NCBI RefSeq assembly: GCF_000281715.2
Contig: NZ_CP124576.1
Location: 4,127,001 to 4,191,000 of the forward strand
Reading direction: 5' to 3'
Origin: Sphingobium sp. AP49
Lineage (GTDB): Bacteria > Pseudomonadota > Alphaproteobacteria > Sphingomonadales > Sphingomonadaceae
Length of the DNA stretch: 64,000 nt
Shown: piece by piece, positions 18,248-27,079 of the stretch
Layout: every line of letters begins with the position of its first letter
Position numbering within the stretch: position 1 is the stretch's first letter
Notes under the pieces: model-generated
The model's database searches: none
Told to the model about the DNA's origin: nothing
What the model saw: the letters and a program-made list of their open reading frames with translations, nothing else
Position numbers and translations under genes: made by a program

Positions 18248-19279
18248 TCAGGCCGTCATATCCAGGACGATCCGCCCCTCGATCTGGCCCTTGTGCATCC
18301 GCTCAAACACCTGGTTGATATCCTCCAGTCTTGCGGTCTCGATAGTCGCTCTGACCTTGCCTTCGGCCGCGAAGTCGATCGACTCCTGCAGGTCGAGCCG
18401 GGTGCCAACGATCGATCCGCGCACGGTGATGCCGTTCAGCACCATGCCGAAGATGTTGAGCGGAAAATCGCCGGGCGGCAGGCCGTTGAGCGACACCGTT
18501 CCCCCGCGCGCGACCATGCCGATCGCCTGCTCGAACGCCTTCTCGCTGACCGCCGTCACCAGCACGCCATTGACGCCGCCGCCGGTTTCCTTGCGGATCA
18601 CCGCCGCCGGATCCTCGTTACGAGCATTCACCGTGACCGTCGCACCCAGCCGCCGGGCCAGATCGAGCTTGGCATCGTCGACGTCGACTGCCGCGACATT
18701 CAGGCCCATGGCAACGGCATATTGCACCGCCATATGGCCAAGGCCACCAATGCCGCTGATCGCGACGAAATCGCCCGGCTTGGTGTCGGTTACCTTGAGC
18801 CCCTTGTAGACGGTGACGCCTGCGCACAGCACCGGCGCAATTTCCTGGAAGCCCAGATTGGCCGGCAAATGGCCGACATAATTGGGGTCGGCGATCACAT
18901 AGTCGGCAAAGCCGCCATTGACCGAATAACCGGTATTGAGCTGCTGCTCGCACAATGTCTCCCAGCCGCCCAGGCAATGCACGCAATGGCCGCAAGCGGT
19001 ATAGAGCCAGGGCACGCCGACGCGGTCGCCTTCCTTCACATGCTTCACCCCGGCGCCCACCTGCGATACGAAGCCAACGCCCTCATGACCGGGAATGAAG
19101 GGAGGATTGGGCTTCACCGGCCAGTCACCCTCGGCCGCATGAAGATCGGTATGACAGACGCCCGACGCCTGGATCGCCACCTGGATCTGGCCCGGCCCGA
19201 CTTCGGGGACCGGCACCTCGTCAATGGTGAGCGGCTTGCCGAATTCGCGCACCACGGCGGCTTTCATGGTCTTGGCCAT
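18248..19279 (-). CDS. adhP: Zinc-dependent alcohol dehydrogenase AdhP
   Basis: A 343-residue medium-chain NAD-dependent alcohol dehydrogenase, reversible alcohol to aldehyde conversion in the cytosol. Catalytic zinc ligands Cys42 (GVCHTD), His65 with Glu66 (GHE) and a Cys near 151; structural zinc Cys96, Cys99, Cys102 and Cys110 ([15 protein letters not shown]). The cofactor loop is GIGGLGHMA followed by VDVDD, whose acidic residues suit NAD rather than NADP. Two ATGs overlap at 19282 and 19279; the latter has six-base spacing to AAGGAG. Confidence 0.93.
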   Translation of the reverse strand: MAKTMKAAVVREFGKPLTIDEVPVPEVGPGQIQVAIQASGVCHTDLHAAEGDWPVKPNPPFIPGHEGVGFVSQVGAGVKHVKEGDRVGVPWLYTACGHCVHCLGGWETLCEQQLNTGYSVNGGFADYVIADPNYVGHLPANLGFQEIAPVLCAGVTVYKGLKVTDTKPGDFVAISGIGGLGHMAVQYAVAMGLNVAAVDVDDAKLDLARRLGATVTVNARNEDPAAVIRKETGGGVNGVLVTAVSEKAFEQAIGMVARGGTVSLNGLPPGDFPLNIFGMVLNGITVRGSIVGTRLDLQESIDFAAEGKVRATIETARLEDINQVFERMHKGQIEGRIVLDMTA

Positions 19280-19695
19280 CATTCACTCCTTGTACGAGAG
19301 GGGGAGGTCTCAACGGAGGCAGCAGGAATGGCGGAGGACGGATTGCAGATAGGGGGCATCGTCTCGCACGCCGGTTGGACGGAGGCTGTGGTTCGCCGAA
19401 GCGCCCAACCTTGCGGGCGTTTGCGCCGATCGACAATCGACTAGCGGGAGTTCCGACCGGTCCATGGCACCTCCAACGCGCACCATTGTCCTCGGTGAAA
19501 AGCTTGTCAAATGAGACCAAAGGCTTGGATGCTATGATGGACCCACTCTGGCATCCTTGGCCGACCAAATTACCCTATCGGATGCCCCATGTTAGAAGGC
19601 ACGGCGCCGCACCGATTTATATTCGATAATGTCGACCCATTGACATAAAATGTCAAAATATACGGAAAATATGCGATATTAGCGGTGAAAATCTA
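19280..19695. other. Gene-free region upstream of adhP
   Basis: About 415 bases with no convincing gene. The half nearest ppc is A+T-rich. It should contain the adhP promoter; the one striking element is the inverted repeat at 19640-19656. Nothing else is recognised. Confidence 0.45.
19640..19656. promoter_or_regulatory. TTGACAT-AAA-ATGTCAA palindrome
   Basis: Perfect seven-base arms with a three-base spacer, in the A+T-rich space between adhP and ppc. It contains a TTGACA hexamer on both strands. It lies about 360 bases before adhP, so the gene it controls is unclear. Confidence 0.35.
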
Positions 19696-19726
19696 ACGGA
19701 GCGGCCGGTGCCCCCGCCCGCTCCGT
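19696..19726 (-). terminator. ppc terminator
   Basis: ACGGAGCGG (19696-19704) pairs with CCGCTCCGT (19718-19726), 12 bases after the ppc stop codon; on the minus strand it is followed by a T-rich run (TTAGATTTTC). Confidence 0.7.
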
Positions 19727-19737
19727 GACATCGCCAT

Positions 19738-22440
19738 TCAGCCGCTGTTGCGTAGCGCGGTCGCGATCGCGTTGATCGAAAGCTCGATGCCTTCCTTGAT
19801 CCGGGCGTCATCCTCGCCGGCGCGATAGCGCTTGAGCAGTTCGACCTGCAACAGGTTGAGCGGCTCGATATAGGGCAGGCGCAGCCGGATCGACGTCTCG
19901 GTAGCAGGACTCTTTTCCAGCAGGCGCGACTGGCCGGTGGCGGCGAGCAGCCCATCATGGGTCAGCGACCAGCCTTCGCGGATGCGACCGAACAGCGTTT
20001 CCGCCTGTGCCTGGTCCTCGACCAGCGGCAGATAGCGTGCCGCGATGCCCAGGTCAGACTTGGCCAGCACCATCTCCAGATTGGCGAGCGCCGATTGCAG
20101 GAAAGACCAATGCTGCGCCATGTCGGCGAGCAGCGCCTTGTCCTCGAACGCGGCGATCGCATGGCCAAAGCCGTACCAACCCGGCAGCATGACGCGGGCC
20201 TGCGCCCAGCTGAACACCCAGGGAATGGCGCGCAGATCCTCGATCGCGGTGCTCTTGGTCCGGCTCGCCGGGCGCGATCCGATCTTGAGACCGGAAATTT
20301 CCTGGATTGGCGTCAGCTGACGGAAAAATTCCTTGAACCCCTCGGTCCCGTAAACCAGGTCGCGATAGGCGGTGAAGGCGTTTTTCGACAGTTCATCCAT
20401 CGCCGCGGCAAAGCGGGCGGCATCCTTCGCCGACACGCCCTCGGGTTCCAGGCTGGCCAGCAGGGTCGCGCTGGTCATCGCTTCCAGATTGGTCATCGCC
20501 ACGTCGCGCGTGCCGAACTTGGCGGCGATCACCTCGCCCTGTTCGGTGATGCGGATGCGCCCCTGAACACTGCCCTTGGGCTGGGCCTGAATCGCCTTGA
20601 AGGCCGATCCGCCGCCGCGCCCGACCGCACCGCCGCGCCCGTGGAACAACTGCATCGCCGCGCCGGCCTCGGCAAAGACCGGCTCCAACGCCTGGCTCGC
20701 CTTGTAGAGGCTCCAGGTCGAGGTGATGTAGCCGCCATCCTTGTTGCTGTCGGAATAGCCGATCATCACTTCCTGATGGCCACGCGCCTGCACGACCCCG
20801 GCGATTTCGGGCAGGCCGAAATAGGCAGTCATGATCTTGGGCGCAGCCTCAAGGTCGCCGATCGTCTCGAACAGCGGGATCGACATGATCGCCGCCTTGG
20901 CCGGGCTGCCATTTTCCGGCGCGCGCCACAGCCCCGCTTCCTTGAGCAGGATATTGACCTCCAGCATGTCGGACACGCTTTCGGCCTTGGAAATGATATA
21001 ATGGGTGATGCACTGCGGCCCATAGGTCCGGTGCGCCTCCGCCGCGGCATGGACGATCGCCAGCTCCGACGCCGTCTCCTCCGAATATTCGGCAAAGCGC
21101 GTGCCGAGCGGCCGGTTGGTCGCCAGTTCCTTACGCAACAGGGCGATGCGGGCAAACTCGTCCAGCCCGGCATAATCGGCCTCGACACCGGCAACCTTCA
21201 GCAGTTCGGCAACGACGCGCTGATGCACGTCGCTATTCTGCCGCATGTCGAGCGTCGCGAGATGGAATCCGAAGGTTTCGACCGCGCGGATCAGCCGGCC
21301 GAGCGCGCCACCGGACGACAGCGCGCCATCGCCCTCGCTTGCCAGCCCCTGCGCCACGGTGACGAGATCGCGGCGGAAATCGCCCGGCGCAACATAGGCT
21401 TCGCCCTTCAGCGTCGCCGGACGCGGCGGCGCCTTGCCGATCAGCGCGGCATAAGTAGCCGCGAGCCGGGCATAAATACCGGAAATGGCCCGGCGATAGG
21501 GTTCGTCCTGTCGGCTGGGCGAGGCATCTCCGCTGGCTTCGGCCAGATCCAGCACCGCCTGCGGCACATGGGCCAGTTCGGTCGAGACCGACAATTCGCC
21601 ACCCAGCGCGTGGATCGACTCCATATAATAGGCCAAAGCCGCCTCGCAGCCGCGGCCCAGCGCCGAACGTAGCTGCGGCGCCTGGACGAAGGGGTTTCCG
21701 TCGCGGTCGCCGCCGATCCAGTTGCCGACCCGCAGGAAGCTCTGCGGCCGTGCGCCCAGCACCCGTTCCCACCGGCCATAAAGCGCCGGCAGCGTCGGCA
21801 GGAAGATGTCGCGGAAATAGGTCAGGACATTGTCGATCTCGTCCTGCACGAACAGCTTTTCGCGGCGCAGCGGTCGCGTCTGCCACAGCAGCGCGATCTG
21901 GCGGAAAATCGCCTCGTCCAGATTTTCGCCATCGACCGTCTCGGTCCGCCCGGCATCCTTTAGCAGCATCAGGTCGGCGATGCGATTCTTGTGATCGATC
22001 ATGCTCTTGCGCCGCACCTCGGTCGGGTGGGCGGTCAGCACCGGCACGATCAGGCTGTGCGACAGCAATTCCAGCACCGCATCCTTGCCGATGCCATGTG
22101 ATTCGAGCTTGGCCACGGCGGAGGCGACATCGGCACCGGGTTCCGCCGCCACGCCCTGCCGATCCTCGGCCAGGTTGGCCAGCATCGAGAAGAGCATGAA
22201 GCCGCGGGTGAAGTTGAGCGTATCGTCGAGGCTAAGCGCATCGAGCCCCGTATCCGTCAGGTCCGCGCCCTGGAGGCCGCGCGCACGATCGACCGAGGCG
22301 GAACGGATATATTCGGTCTGCTTGTAGAGTTTTTCCCCGCCATAGGCCCGAATGACGTCACCCAGCAGTCGGCCAAGATAACGGATGTCGGGATTCTGCG
22401 TGATCGCAGGTGCGGAGGGGGAGGAAGCAAGAGTCGCCAT
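19738..22440 (-). CDS. ppc: Phosphoenolpyruvate carboxylase
   Basis: A 900-residue anaplerotic enzyme that converts PEP and bicarbonate to oxaloacetate. Signature segments: VLTAHPTEVRRKS (catalytic His), EVMIGYSDSNKDGGYI, FHGRGGAVGRGGGSA (flexible glycine loop) and VFSWAQARVMLPGWYGFG. The C-terminus ends RNSG where many PEPCs end QNTG; this tail carries the allosteric/active-site Gly. The start at 22440 (MATLASSP) is a compromise: ATGs also exist at 22458 and 22470 and none has a clear Shine-Dalgarno sequence. Divergent from the HerA-like gene. Confidence 0.93.
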   Translation of the reverse strand: MATLASSPSAPAITQNPDIRYLGRLLGDVIRAYGGEKLYKQTEYIRSASVDRARGLQGADLTDTGLDALSLDDTLNFTRGFMLFSMLANLAEDRQGVAAEPGADVASAVAKLESHGIGKDAVLELLSHSLIVPVLTAHPTEVRRKSMIDHKNRIADLMLLKDAGRTETVDGENLDEAIFRQIALLWQTRPLRREKLFVQDEIDNVLTYFRDIFLPTLPALYGRWERVLGARPQSFLRVGNWIGGDRDGNPFVQAPQLRSALGRGCEAALAYYMESIHALGGELSVSTELAHVPQAVLDLAEASGDASPSRQDEPYRRAISGIYARLAATYAALIGKAPPRPATLKGEAYVAPGDFRRDLVTVAQGLASEGDGALSSGGALGRLIRAVETFGFHLATLDMRQNSDVHQRVVAELLKVAGVEADYAGLDEFARIALLRKELATNRPLGTRFAEYSEETASELAIVHAAAEAHRTYGPQCITHYIISKAESVSDMLEVNILLKEAGLWRAPENGSPAKAAIMSIPLFETIGDLEAAPKIMTAYFGLPEIAGVVQARGHQEVMIGYSDSNKDGGYITSTWSLYKASQALEPVFAEAGAAMQLFHGRGGAVGRGGGSAFKAIQAQPKGSVQGRIRITEQGEVIAAKFGTRDVAMTNLEAMTSATLLASLEPEGVSAKDAARFAAAMDELSKNAFTAYRDLVYGTEGFKEFFRQLTPIQEISGLKIGSRPASRTKSTAIEDLRAIPWVFSWAQARVMLPGWYGFGHAIAAFEDKALLADMAQHWSFLQSALANLEMVLAKSDLGIAARYLPLVEDQAQAETLFGRIREGWSLTHDGLLAATGQSRLLEKSPATETSIRLRLPYIEPLNLLQVELLKRYRAGEDDARIKEGIELSINAIATALRNSG

Positions 22441-22554
22441 GATCGATCGATGCTGCATCGCAACAATCAAACGGTCAAGGATTTACACCGCCAGCGTTGG
22501 CAAAGTGCGCGATACAGGTTGCGCGCAGGCCACAGGCTGGGCCAAAGGACGTTC

Positions 22555-24003
22555 GTGACCGCCAGCATCAGCATAGGAAATGACGGCACGGGCAATCCCG
22601 TGTTGGTCGATGTCGAGGAACTTCTTGCCACCCGTCTGCTCGTCCAGGGCAATTCAGGGTCCGGCAAGTCGCATCTCCTGCGCCGCCTGCTGGAGGAAAG
22701 CGCGCCGATGGTGCAGCAGGTGGTGATCGACCCGGAGGGCGACTTCGTCACCCTGGCCGACGAATATGGCCATGTCGTGATCGACGCGGGCGACTATAAT
22801 GAGCGCGAGATCGTCAAGATGGCGGCCCGTATCCGCGAACATCGCGCGTCGGTGGTGCTGAGCCTCGAGTCGCTGGAGCTGGAAGCGCAGATGCGCTGCG
22901 CCGCGACCTTCCTGTCGACGCTGTTCGATGCGCCGCGCGACCATTGGTATCCCGCGCTGGTGGTGGTCGACGAGGCGCAGATGTTCGCCCCGGTCGCCGC
23001 CGGCGACGTGTCGGACGAGGCCCGGCGCCTGTCGCTTGCCGCCATGACCAACCTGATGTGTCGTGGCCGCAAGCGCGGCCTGGCCGGCGTCATCGCCACC
23101 CAGCGCCTGGCCAAGCTGGCCAAGAATGTCGCGGCCGAAGCCTCCAACTTCCTGATGGGCCGTACCTTCCTGGACATCGACATGGCCCGCGCCGCCGACC
23201 TGCTGGGCATGGAACGGCGGCAGGCGGAGCAGATCCGCGACCTGGAGCGTGGCCGTTTCCTGGGGCTCGGCCCGGCGATCGCGCGCCGCCCGGTGGCGGT
23301 GAAGATCGGTTCGGTCAAGACCGGCACGCGCGGTGGCACCCACAAGCTGATGCCGCCGCCGATCACTACCGGCGAGGATTTTCAGGAATTGCTGTTCGCG
23401 CGGGTCGAGGAAGAATCGATGCCGCCGCCCCCGCCCCGCGCCGAACCGCCTGCCCGGCCGGCCGAGGAGATCATGCGCCAACTGGCCGATGTGCCGTCGG
23501 CCAAGCCCGCCGCGCCGGAACTGGATTTCGGCGAGAATGAGCCGATCGTGATCGCCGTGCTGGACGAGATCGTCGCGGACCTGGGCGAAGCCGTCCCCAG
23601 CGTCGCTGCCCTGTTCCAGGATTTCGGCGTCCGCTGCCGGATGAAGGGGCTGCGCAAGCCGCCGCTCGACCTGCCCGCCTTCCGCAAGCGCTTCGCCATG
23701 GCGCTCGCCGGCATGAGCGATTCGGCCGACCCGCGCTGGGAAGAACCGATCCGCGCCGCCGATCCGGTGCCCGAAGATATGCTGGCGCCCTTCCTGTTGA
23801 TCGCCCGCGCGGCGATGGAGGGCGAACCCTGCCCCGAGGACACCGTGCTGGCCCGTGCCTATGGCACCAGCTCCCCCGGCCGTGTGCGCAGGCTGATCGA
23901 ATATATGGAGAAATTGGGCGTGATCGTGGCGCGCACCGATTTCGGTGGGCGCCGCTCGATCGGCATCCCGGCGCTCGGCCTCAGCACGGCGGCCGCCGAA
24001 TGA
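22555..24003 (+). CDS. HerA/DUF87-family ATPase
   Basis: A 482-residue P-loop ATPase of the HerA-FtsK type. Walker A GNSGSGKS at residues 32-39, VVIDPEGDF after it, Walker B ALVVVDEAQMF near residue 137, and a downstream CRGRKRGLAGVIATQRLAKL arginine/sensor segment. The C-terminal 130 residues have a helical, winged-helix-like look (SSPGRVRRLIEYMEKLGVIV). HerA hexamers translocate DNA and usually pair with NurA nuclease; no NurA is encoded nearby. The GTG at 22555 follows AAAGGA by six bases; upstream in-frame sequence is not HerA-like. The stop overlaps the phosphatase start (ATGA). Confidence 0.85.
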   Translation: MTASISIGNDGTGNPVLVDVEELLATRLLVQGNSGSGKSHLLRRLLEESAPMVQQVVIDPEGDFVTLADEYGHVVIDAGDYNEREIVKMAARIREHRASVVLSLESLELEAQMRCAATFLSTLFDAPRDHWYPALVVVDEAQMFAPVAAGDVSDEARRLSLAAMTNLMCRGRKRGLAGVIATQRLAKLAKNVAAEASNFLMGRTFLDIDMARAADLLGMERRQAEQIRDLERGRFLGLGPAIARRPVAVKIGSVKTGTRGGTHKLMPPPITTGEDFQELLFARVEEESMPPPPPRAEPPARPAEEIMRQLADVPSAKPAAPELDFGENEPIVIAVLDEIVADLGEAVPSVAALFQDFGVRCRMKGLRKPPLDLPAFRKRFAMALAGMSDSADPRWEEPIRAADPVPEDMLAPFLLIARAAMEGEPCPEDTVLARAYGTSSPGRVRRLIEYMEKLGVIVARTDFGGRRSIGIPALGLSTAAAE

Positions 24004-24464
24004 TGCAGGCGTCGGTCCTGTTCGTCTGCCTCGGCAATATCTGTCGCTCCCCGCTTGCCGAAGCCGCGCTGCGGGCGGAGGCCGAACAGGCCGGGCTGGA
24101 CATAGTGGTGGATTCGGCCGGCACCGGCGACTGGCATGTCGGCGATGCGCCCGATCCGCGCGCGCAGGCGGTGGCGCGGCGCCATGGCATCGACATCAGC
24201 TTCTATCGCGGGCGGCAGGCGAAGCCGGTGGATTTCCACCGCTTCACCCATATCTTCGCGCTCGACAGCGACAATCTCGCCAATCTGCGCCGCATCCGCC
24301 CCGCCGACGGCACCGCCAGCCTGTCTTTGCTGATGGATCTGGTGCCGGGGCGTGAGGGCAGCGGCGTGACCGACCCCTATTATGGCAATGATGCCGGCTT
24401 CGACATCACCTGGGACGATGTCATCCGCGCAGCCAAGGCAATCGTGGCCGGGCTTCAGGCCTGA
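24000..24464 (+). CDS. Low-molecular-weight protein-tyrosine phosphatase
   Basis: A 154-residue cytosolic phosphatase. The catalytic P-loop C-x5-R-S is Cys10 to Arg16 and Ser17 (CLGNICRS), and the general-acid Asp lies in VTDPYYGN near residue 126. These enzymes dephosphorylate phosphotyrosine in proteins, often acting on capsule or exopolysaccharide tyrosine kinases; none is present here. Translation is coupled to the HerA-like gene by a four-base ATGA overlap. Confidence 0.92.
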   Translation: MMQASVLFVCLGNICRSPLAEAALRAEAEQAGLDIVVDSAGTGDWHVGDAPDPRAQAVARRHGIDISFYRGRQAKPVDFHRFTHIFALDSDNLANLRRIRPADGTASLSLLMDLVPGREGSGVTDPYYGNDAGFDITWDDVIRAAKAIVAGLQA

Positions 24465-24483
24465 CCACTGCCGTAATCAGGCC
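24458..24483. terminator. Stem-loop built from the two convergent stop codons
   Basis: GGCCTGA (24458-24464) pairs with TCAGGCC (24477-24483). The arms include the TGA stop of the phosphatase and the complementary stop of the OsmC gene. Confidence 0.5.
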
Positions 24484-24857
24484 AGCGTCGTCGCGATCGG
24501 CAGGCCCTGCTTCAACGTCAATGTAACCGGCGTCCGCTCGGCAACATCGGCCAGTCGTGCCCGCTGTTCCGCGTCCAGCCCGACGATCGTCAGCGTCCGG
24601 TCGATCCGCTTTTCCTCCTTGCCCGACAGGCGCAGCGCGACATCGAGCGATTCAAGCGGCCAGCCCTTCTTCTCCGCATACATGCGCAGCGTAATTGCGG
24701 TGCACGCCCCCAGCGCCGCCAGCAGCAGGTCATAGGGCGCGGGGCCGAGATTGGCGCCGCCCAGCGTCTCCGGCTCGTCGGCGGTGATGGCATGACCGCC
24801 GACGATGATCTCCGTGCGATATCGGTCCTTGCCGATATGGGCGCTACCCTGGGCCAT
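24477..24857 (-). CDS. OsmC/Ohr family protein
   Basis: A 126-residue OsmC-family protein; members reduce organic hydroperoxides through a reactive Cys pair or act as uncharacterised OsmC-like proteins. Only one conserved Cys is visible, in AALGACTAITLRMYAE at about residue 52; the second peroxidatic Cys of classical Ohr/OsmC near the N-terminal third is absent (residues there read TADEPETLGGANLGP). It belongs to the YhfA-like subgroup by appearance. Last gene of the unit hypothetical - pirin - OsmC; AAGGAG precedes the ATG, 11 bases after the pirin stop. Confidence 0.87.
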   Translation of the reverse strand: MAQGSAHIGKDRYRTEIIVGGHAITADEPETLGGANLGPAPYDLLLAALGACTAITLRMYAEKKGWPLESLDVALRLSGKEEKRIDRTLTIVGLDAEQRARLADVAERTPVTLTLKQGLPIATTLA

Positions 24858-24868
24858 GATGCTGCTCC

Positions 24869-25765
24869 TTATACCGGGAGGGGGATGAATTCATGCTCTT
24901 CCGGCACCGGGGCGAAGCGCTGGGCCTGCCAGTCGGCCTTTGCCTGCTCGATCCGCTCGGGCGAGGAAGAAACGAAGTTCCAGAAGATATGGCGCTTCTC
25001 GGGCAGCGGCTCGCCGCCCATCAGCATCAGCCGGGTCGCCCCCTTGGCGCGCAGGATGATCTCCGCGCCGGGCTTGAACACGATCAGTTCGCCGGTCGCA
25101 AAGCCGCCGGTCTGACCGATCACCTCGACTGCGCCCTGCACCACATAGATGGCGCGTTCGACATGCTCGGCCTTGAGTTGGTAGCGGGCGCCGTCCTGCA
25201 GCGCGATATCGGCATAGACCATGTCGGAGAAGGTCTTGACCGGCGACACCAGACCGTCGGAGCTGCCGGCGATCAGGGTCAGGCGCGTGCCCGCATCCTC
25301 GATCGTCGGGATTTCGTCGGCCTTGTGATGGGCGAAACCCGGATCGACCTCCTCCGCCTGCGTCGGCAGCGCAACCCAGGTCTGCAGGCCAAACAGCTTG
25401 CCGCCCTTGGCGCGATTCTCGTCACTGGTGCGCTCGCTATGGACGATGCCGCTGCCCGCGGTCATCCAGTTGACCTCGCCGGGGCGGATCGACTGGACCG
25501 ATCCGACGCTGTCGCGGTGTAGGATTTCGCCCTCCAGCAGATAGGTGACGGTGGCAAGACCGATATGCGGATGCGGACGCACATCCAGCCCCTCGCCGCT
25601 GTTGAAGGTCGCCTCGCCCATCTGGTCGAAGAAGATGAAGGGGCCGACCATGCGGCGATGCGCCGATGGCAGCGCGCGGCGGACCGAGAAGCCATCGCCC
25701 AGATCGCGGACCGGGGGCAGGATGACGAGATCGACGCCGTCGACCTCTGAAGTGCGGATGGACAT
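24869..25765 (-). CDS. Pirin family protein (first copy)
   Basis: A 298-residue bicupin of the pirin family, cytosolic, metal-binding; characterised members include quercetin 2,3-dioxygenase-type enzymes and redox-linked regulators. The N-terminal cupin has [23 protein letters not shown] with the metal-site histidines, then [23 protein letters not shown]; the C-terminal cupin carries [15 protein letters not shown]. Middle gene of the operator-preceded unit. A second, distinct pirin is encoded 0.5 kb upstream under its own copy of the operator. AAAGGA lies seven bases before the ATG. Confidence 0.9.
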   Translation of the reverse strand: MSIRTSEVDGVDLVILPPVRDLGDGFSVRRALPSAHRRMVGPFIFFDQMGEATFNSGEGLDVRPHPHIGLATVTYLLEGEILHRDSVGSVQSIRPGEVNWMTAGSGIVHSERTSDENRAKGGKLFGLQTWVALPTQAEEVDPGFAHHKADEIPTIEDAGTRLTLIAGSSDGLVSPVKTFSDMVYADIALQDGARYQLKAEHVERAIYVVQGAVEVIGQTGGFATGELIVFKPGAEIILRAKGATRLMLMGGEPLPEKRHIFWNFVSSSPERIEQAKADWQAQRFAPVPEEHEFIPLPV

Positions 25766-25792
25766 GGGACGGATCCTTTCTGGCGGGTGCGA

Positions 25793-26113
25793 TCAGGCGC
25801 CGAGCAGCGCCATCGCCTCGATCTGGGCACGGCTATAGCCTTGTGCGGACAGGGTGGGAATGTGACGTTCGGCGATCCGGCGGGTACGGCCGGATTCGCA
25901 GAGAAACTGGCGCACATCGTGCAGATGCGGGGCGAGCGTGACCGGCTGGGCCTTTTTCGGTCCCAGGATCGCGTCGAGCGCATGGCCGATCCGCGAACGG
26001 ACCGGGCCGGCGGCGGCGGGCTCGCCACAGCCGCAATCGGCAACGGCGCTCAAGGTGGCCTTCACGTCCTGCCATTCGGCGGGGCTGAGGCGCGGGGTGG
26101 CGATGTTCAGCAT
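25793..26113 (-). CDS. Unrecognised 106-residue protein, first gene of the pirin-OsmC unit
   Basis: A small soluble protein I cannot name. Features: LSPAEWQDVKATLSAVADCGCGEP with a Cys-Gly-Cys, LDAILGPKKAQPVTLAPHLHDVRQFLCESGRTRR and a helical end (YSRAQIEAMALLGA). It may bind metal through CGC and the His pair, but this is only a suggestion. It is the first gene after operator copy A (92 bases) and lies 27 bases before the pirin gene, so it belongs to the regulon. Confidence 0.65.
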   Translation of the reverse strand: MLNIATPRLSPAEWQDVKATLSAVADCGCGEPAAAGPVRSRIGHALDAILGPKKAQPVTLAPHLHDVRQFLCESGRTRRIAERHIPTLSAQGYSRAQIEAMALLGA

Positions 26114-26187
26114 GAGAGGGCTCCCTGTTCGTCTGGACCGTTTCGATGACTTCCTTCTAGCGCGGCGACGCTTTCAGGATCAGCCAG

Positions 26188-26220
26188 ATAAAATCGGCCA
26201 TTCTGTTCTACATTCTGGAA
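26188..26220 (-). promoter_or_regulatory. LysR-type operator, copy A
   Basis: On the plus strand: ATAAAAT (26188-26194), ten bases, GTTC (26205-26208), nine bases, GAA (26218-26220). The GTTC starts 92 bases before the start codon of the 106-residue protein. Copies B and A share 28 of 36 bases over the extended site. Confidence 0.7.
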
Positions 26221-26258
26221 AAGAAGGAGCGTGTCATCGGCGCCCCTTCCCTTTATCA

Positions 26259-26957
26259 TCAGGCCGCGTCGACCAGCACGATCTCACTATCCTCGATCGC
26301 CGTCACGCGGATCACGTCAAGATCGCTGATCGCCACGCCGTCGCGGGCATTGGCACGCACATCATCAATCTGAATCGCCCCGGTCGCCGGCACCAGATAG
26401 GCCTTGCGATCCTTGCCGATCGGATATTCGGCGCTCTCGCCGGCCTTCAGCGTCGCGGCAACCACGCGCGCATCGGTGCGGATCGGCAGTGCGTCATTGT
26501 CATTCTCATAGCCCGACGCCAGCGTCACGAACTGGCCGCTCCGCTCGCCCTTGGGGAAAGGCCGGGCACCCCAGCTCGGCGCTTCGCCGTCGCGGGTCGG
26601 GATGATCCAGATCTGGAAGATCTTCGTCGTCACATCCTCGCGATTATATTCCGAATGGGTGATGCCGGTGCCGGCCGACATGACCTGCACGTCGCCAGCC
26701 TCGGTCCGGCCCTTGTTGCCCAGATTATCCTGGTGGGTGATCGCCCCTTCGCGAACATAGGTGATGATTTCCATGTCGCGATGGGGGTGCGGCGGAAAGC
26801 CGGTATTGGGCGCGATCGCGTCGTCATTCCAGACACGCAGATTGCCCCAATGAACGCGGGCAGGATCATGATAGCCCGCGAACGAAAAATGATGCTTGGC
26901 ATCCAGCCAGCCATGATTGGCGCCGCCCAGGCTGCCGAAGGGACGAAGTTCGATCAT
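26259..26957 (-). CDS. Pirin family protein (second copy)
   Basis: A 232-residue pirin/YhaK-type bicupin, shorter than the first copy. The N-terminal part reads MIELRPFGSLGGANHGWLDA and the metal-site cupin motif is PPHPHRDMEIITYVREGAITHQDNLGN, followed by EAGDVQVMSAGTGITHSEYN. YhaK-like pirins are monomeric and have been linked to redox sensing. The start at 26957 has AGGAGA seven bases upstream; the extension to 27080 has no support and would overlap the operator. It is a single-gene unit divergent from lysR, with operator copy D between. Confidence 0.9.
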   Translation of the reverse strand: MIELRPFGSLGGANHGWLDAKHHFSFAGYHDPARVHWGNLRVWNDDAIAPNTGFPPHPHRDMEIITYVREGAITHQDNLGNKGRTEAGDVQVMSAGTGITHSEYNREDVTTKIFQIWIIPTRDGEAPSWGARPFPKGERSGQFVTLASGYENDNDALPIRTDARVVAATLKAGESAEYPIGKDRKAYLVPATGAIQIDDVRANARDGVAISDLDVIRVTAIEDSEIVLVDAA

Positions 26958-27044
26958 CTGATATCTCCTGCGGGCGGCACATCCAGGATGGGGCCGCCCT
27001 GTCGAAGATCCAGATAGCGCTTGAATGCTTTCCCGATCAGATGG

Positions 27045-27077
27045 ATAAAATCCATCGAAACGTTCCAGGAAATCGAA
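27045..27077 (-). promoter_or_regulatory. LysR-type operator, copy D
   Basis: ATAAAAT (27045-27051), ten bases, GTTC (27062-27065), nine bases, GAAC (27075-27078). The GTTC is 105 bases before the pirin start codon. Here the dyad is perfect (GTTC/GAAC), and ATGGAT-AAA-ATCCAT (27041-27055) forms a second palindrome over the A+T-rich half. It sits directly before the lysR gene, which suggests autoregulation. Confidence 0.7.
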
Positions 27078-27079
27078 CA

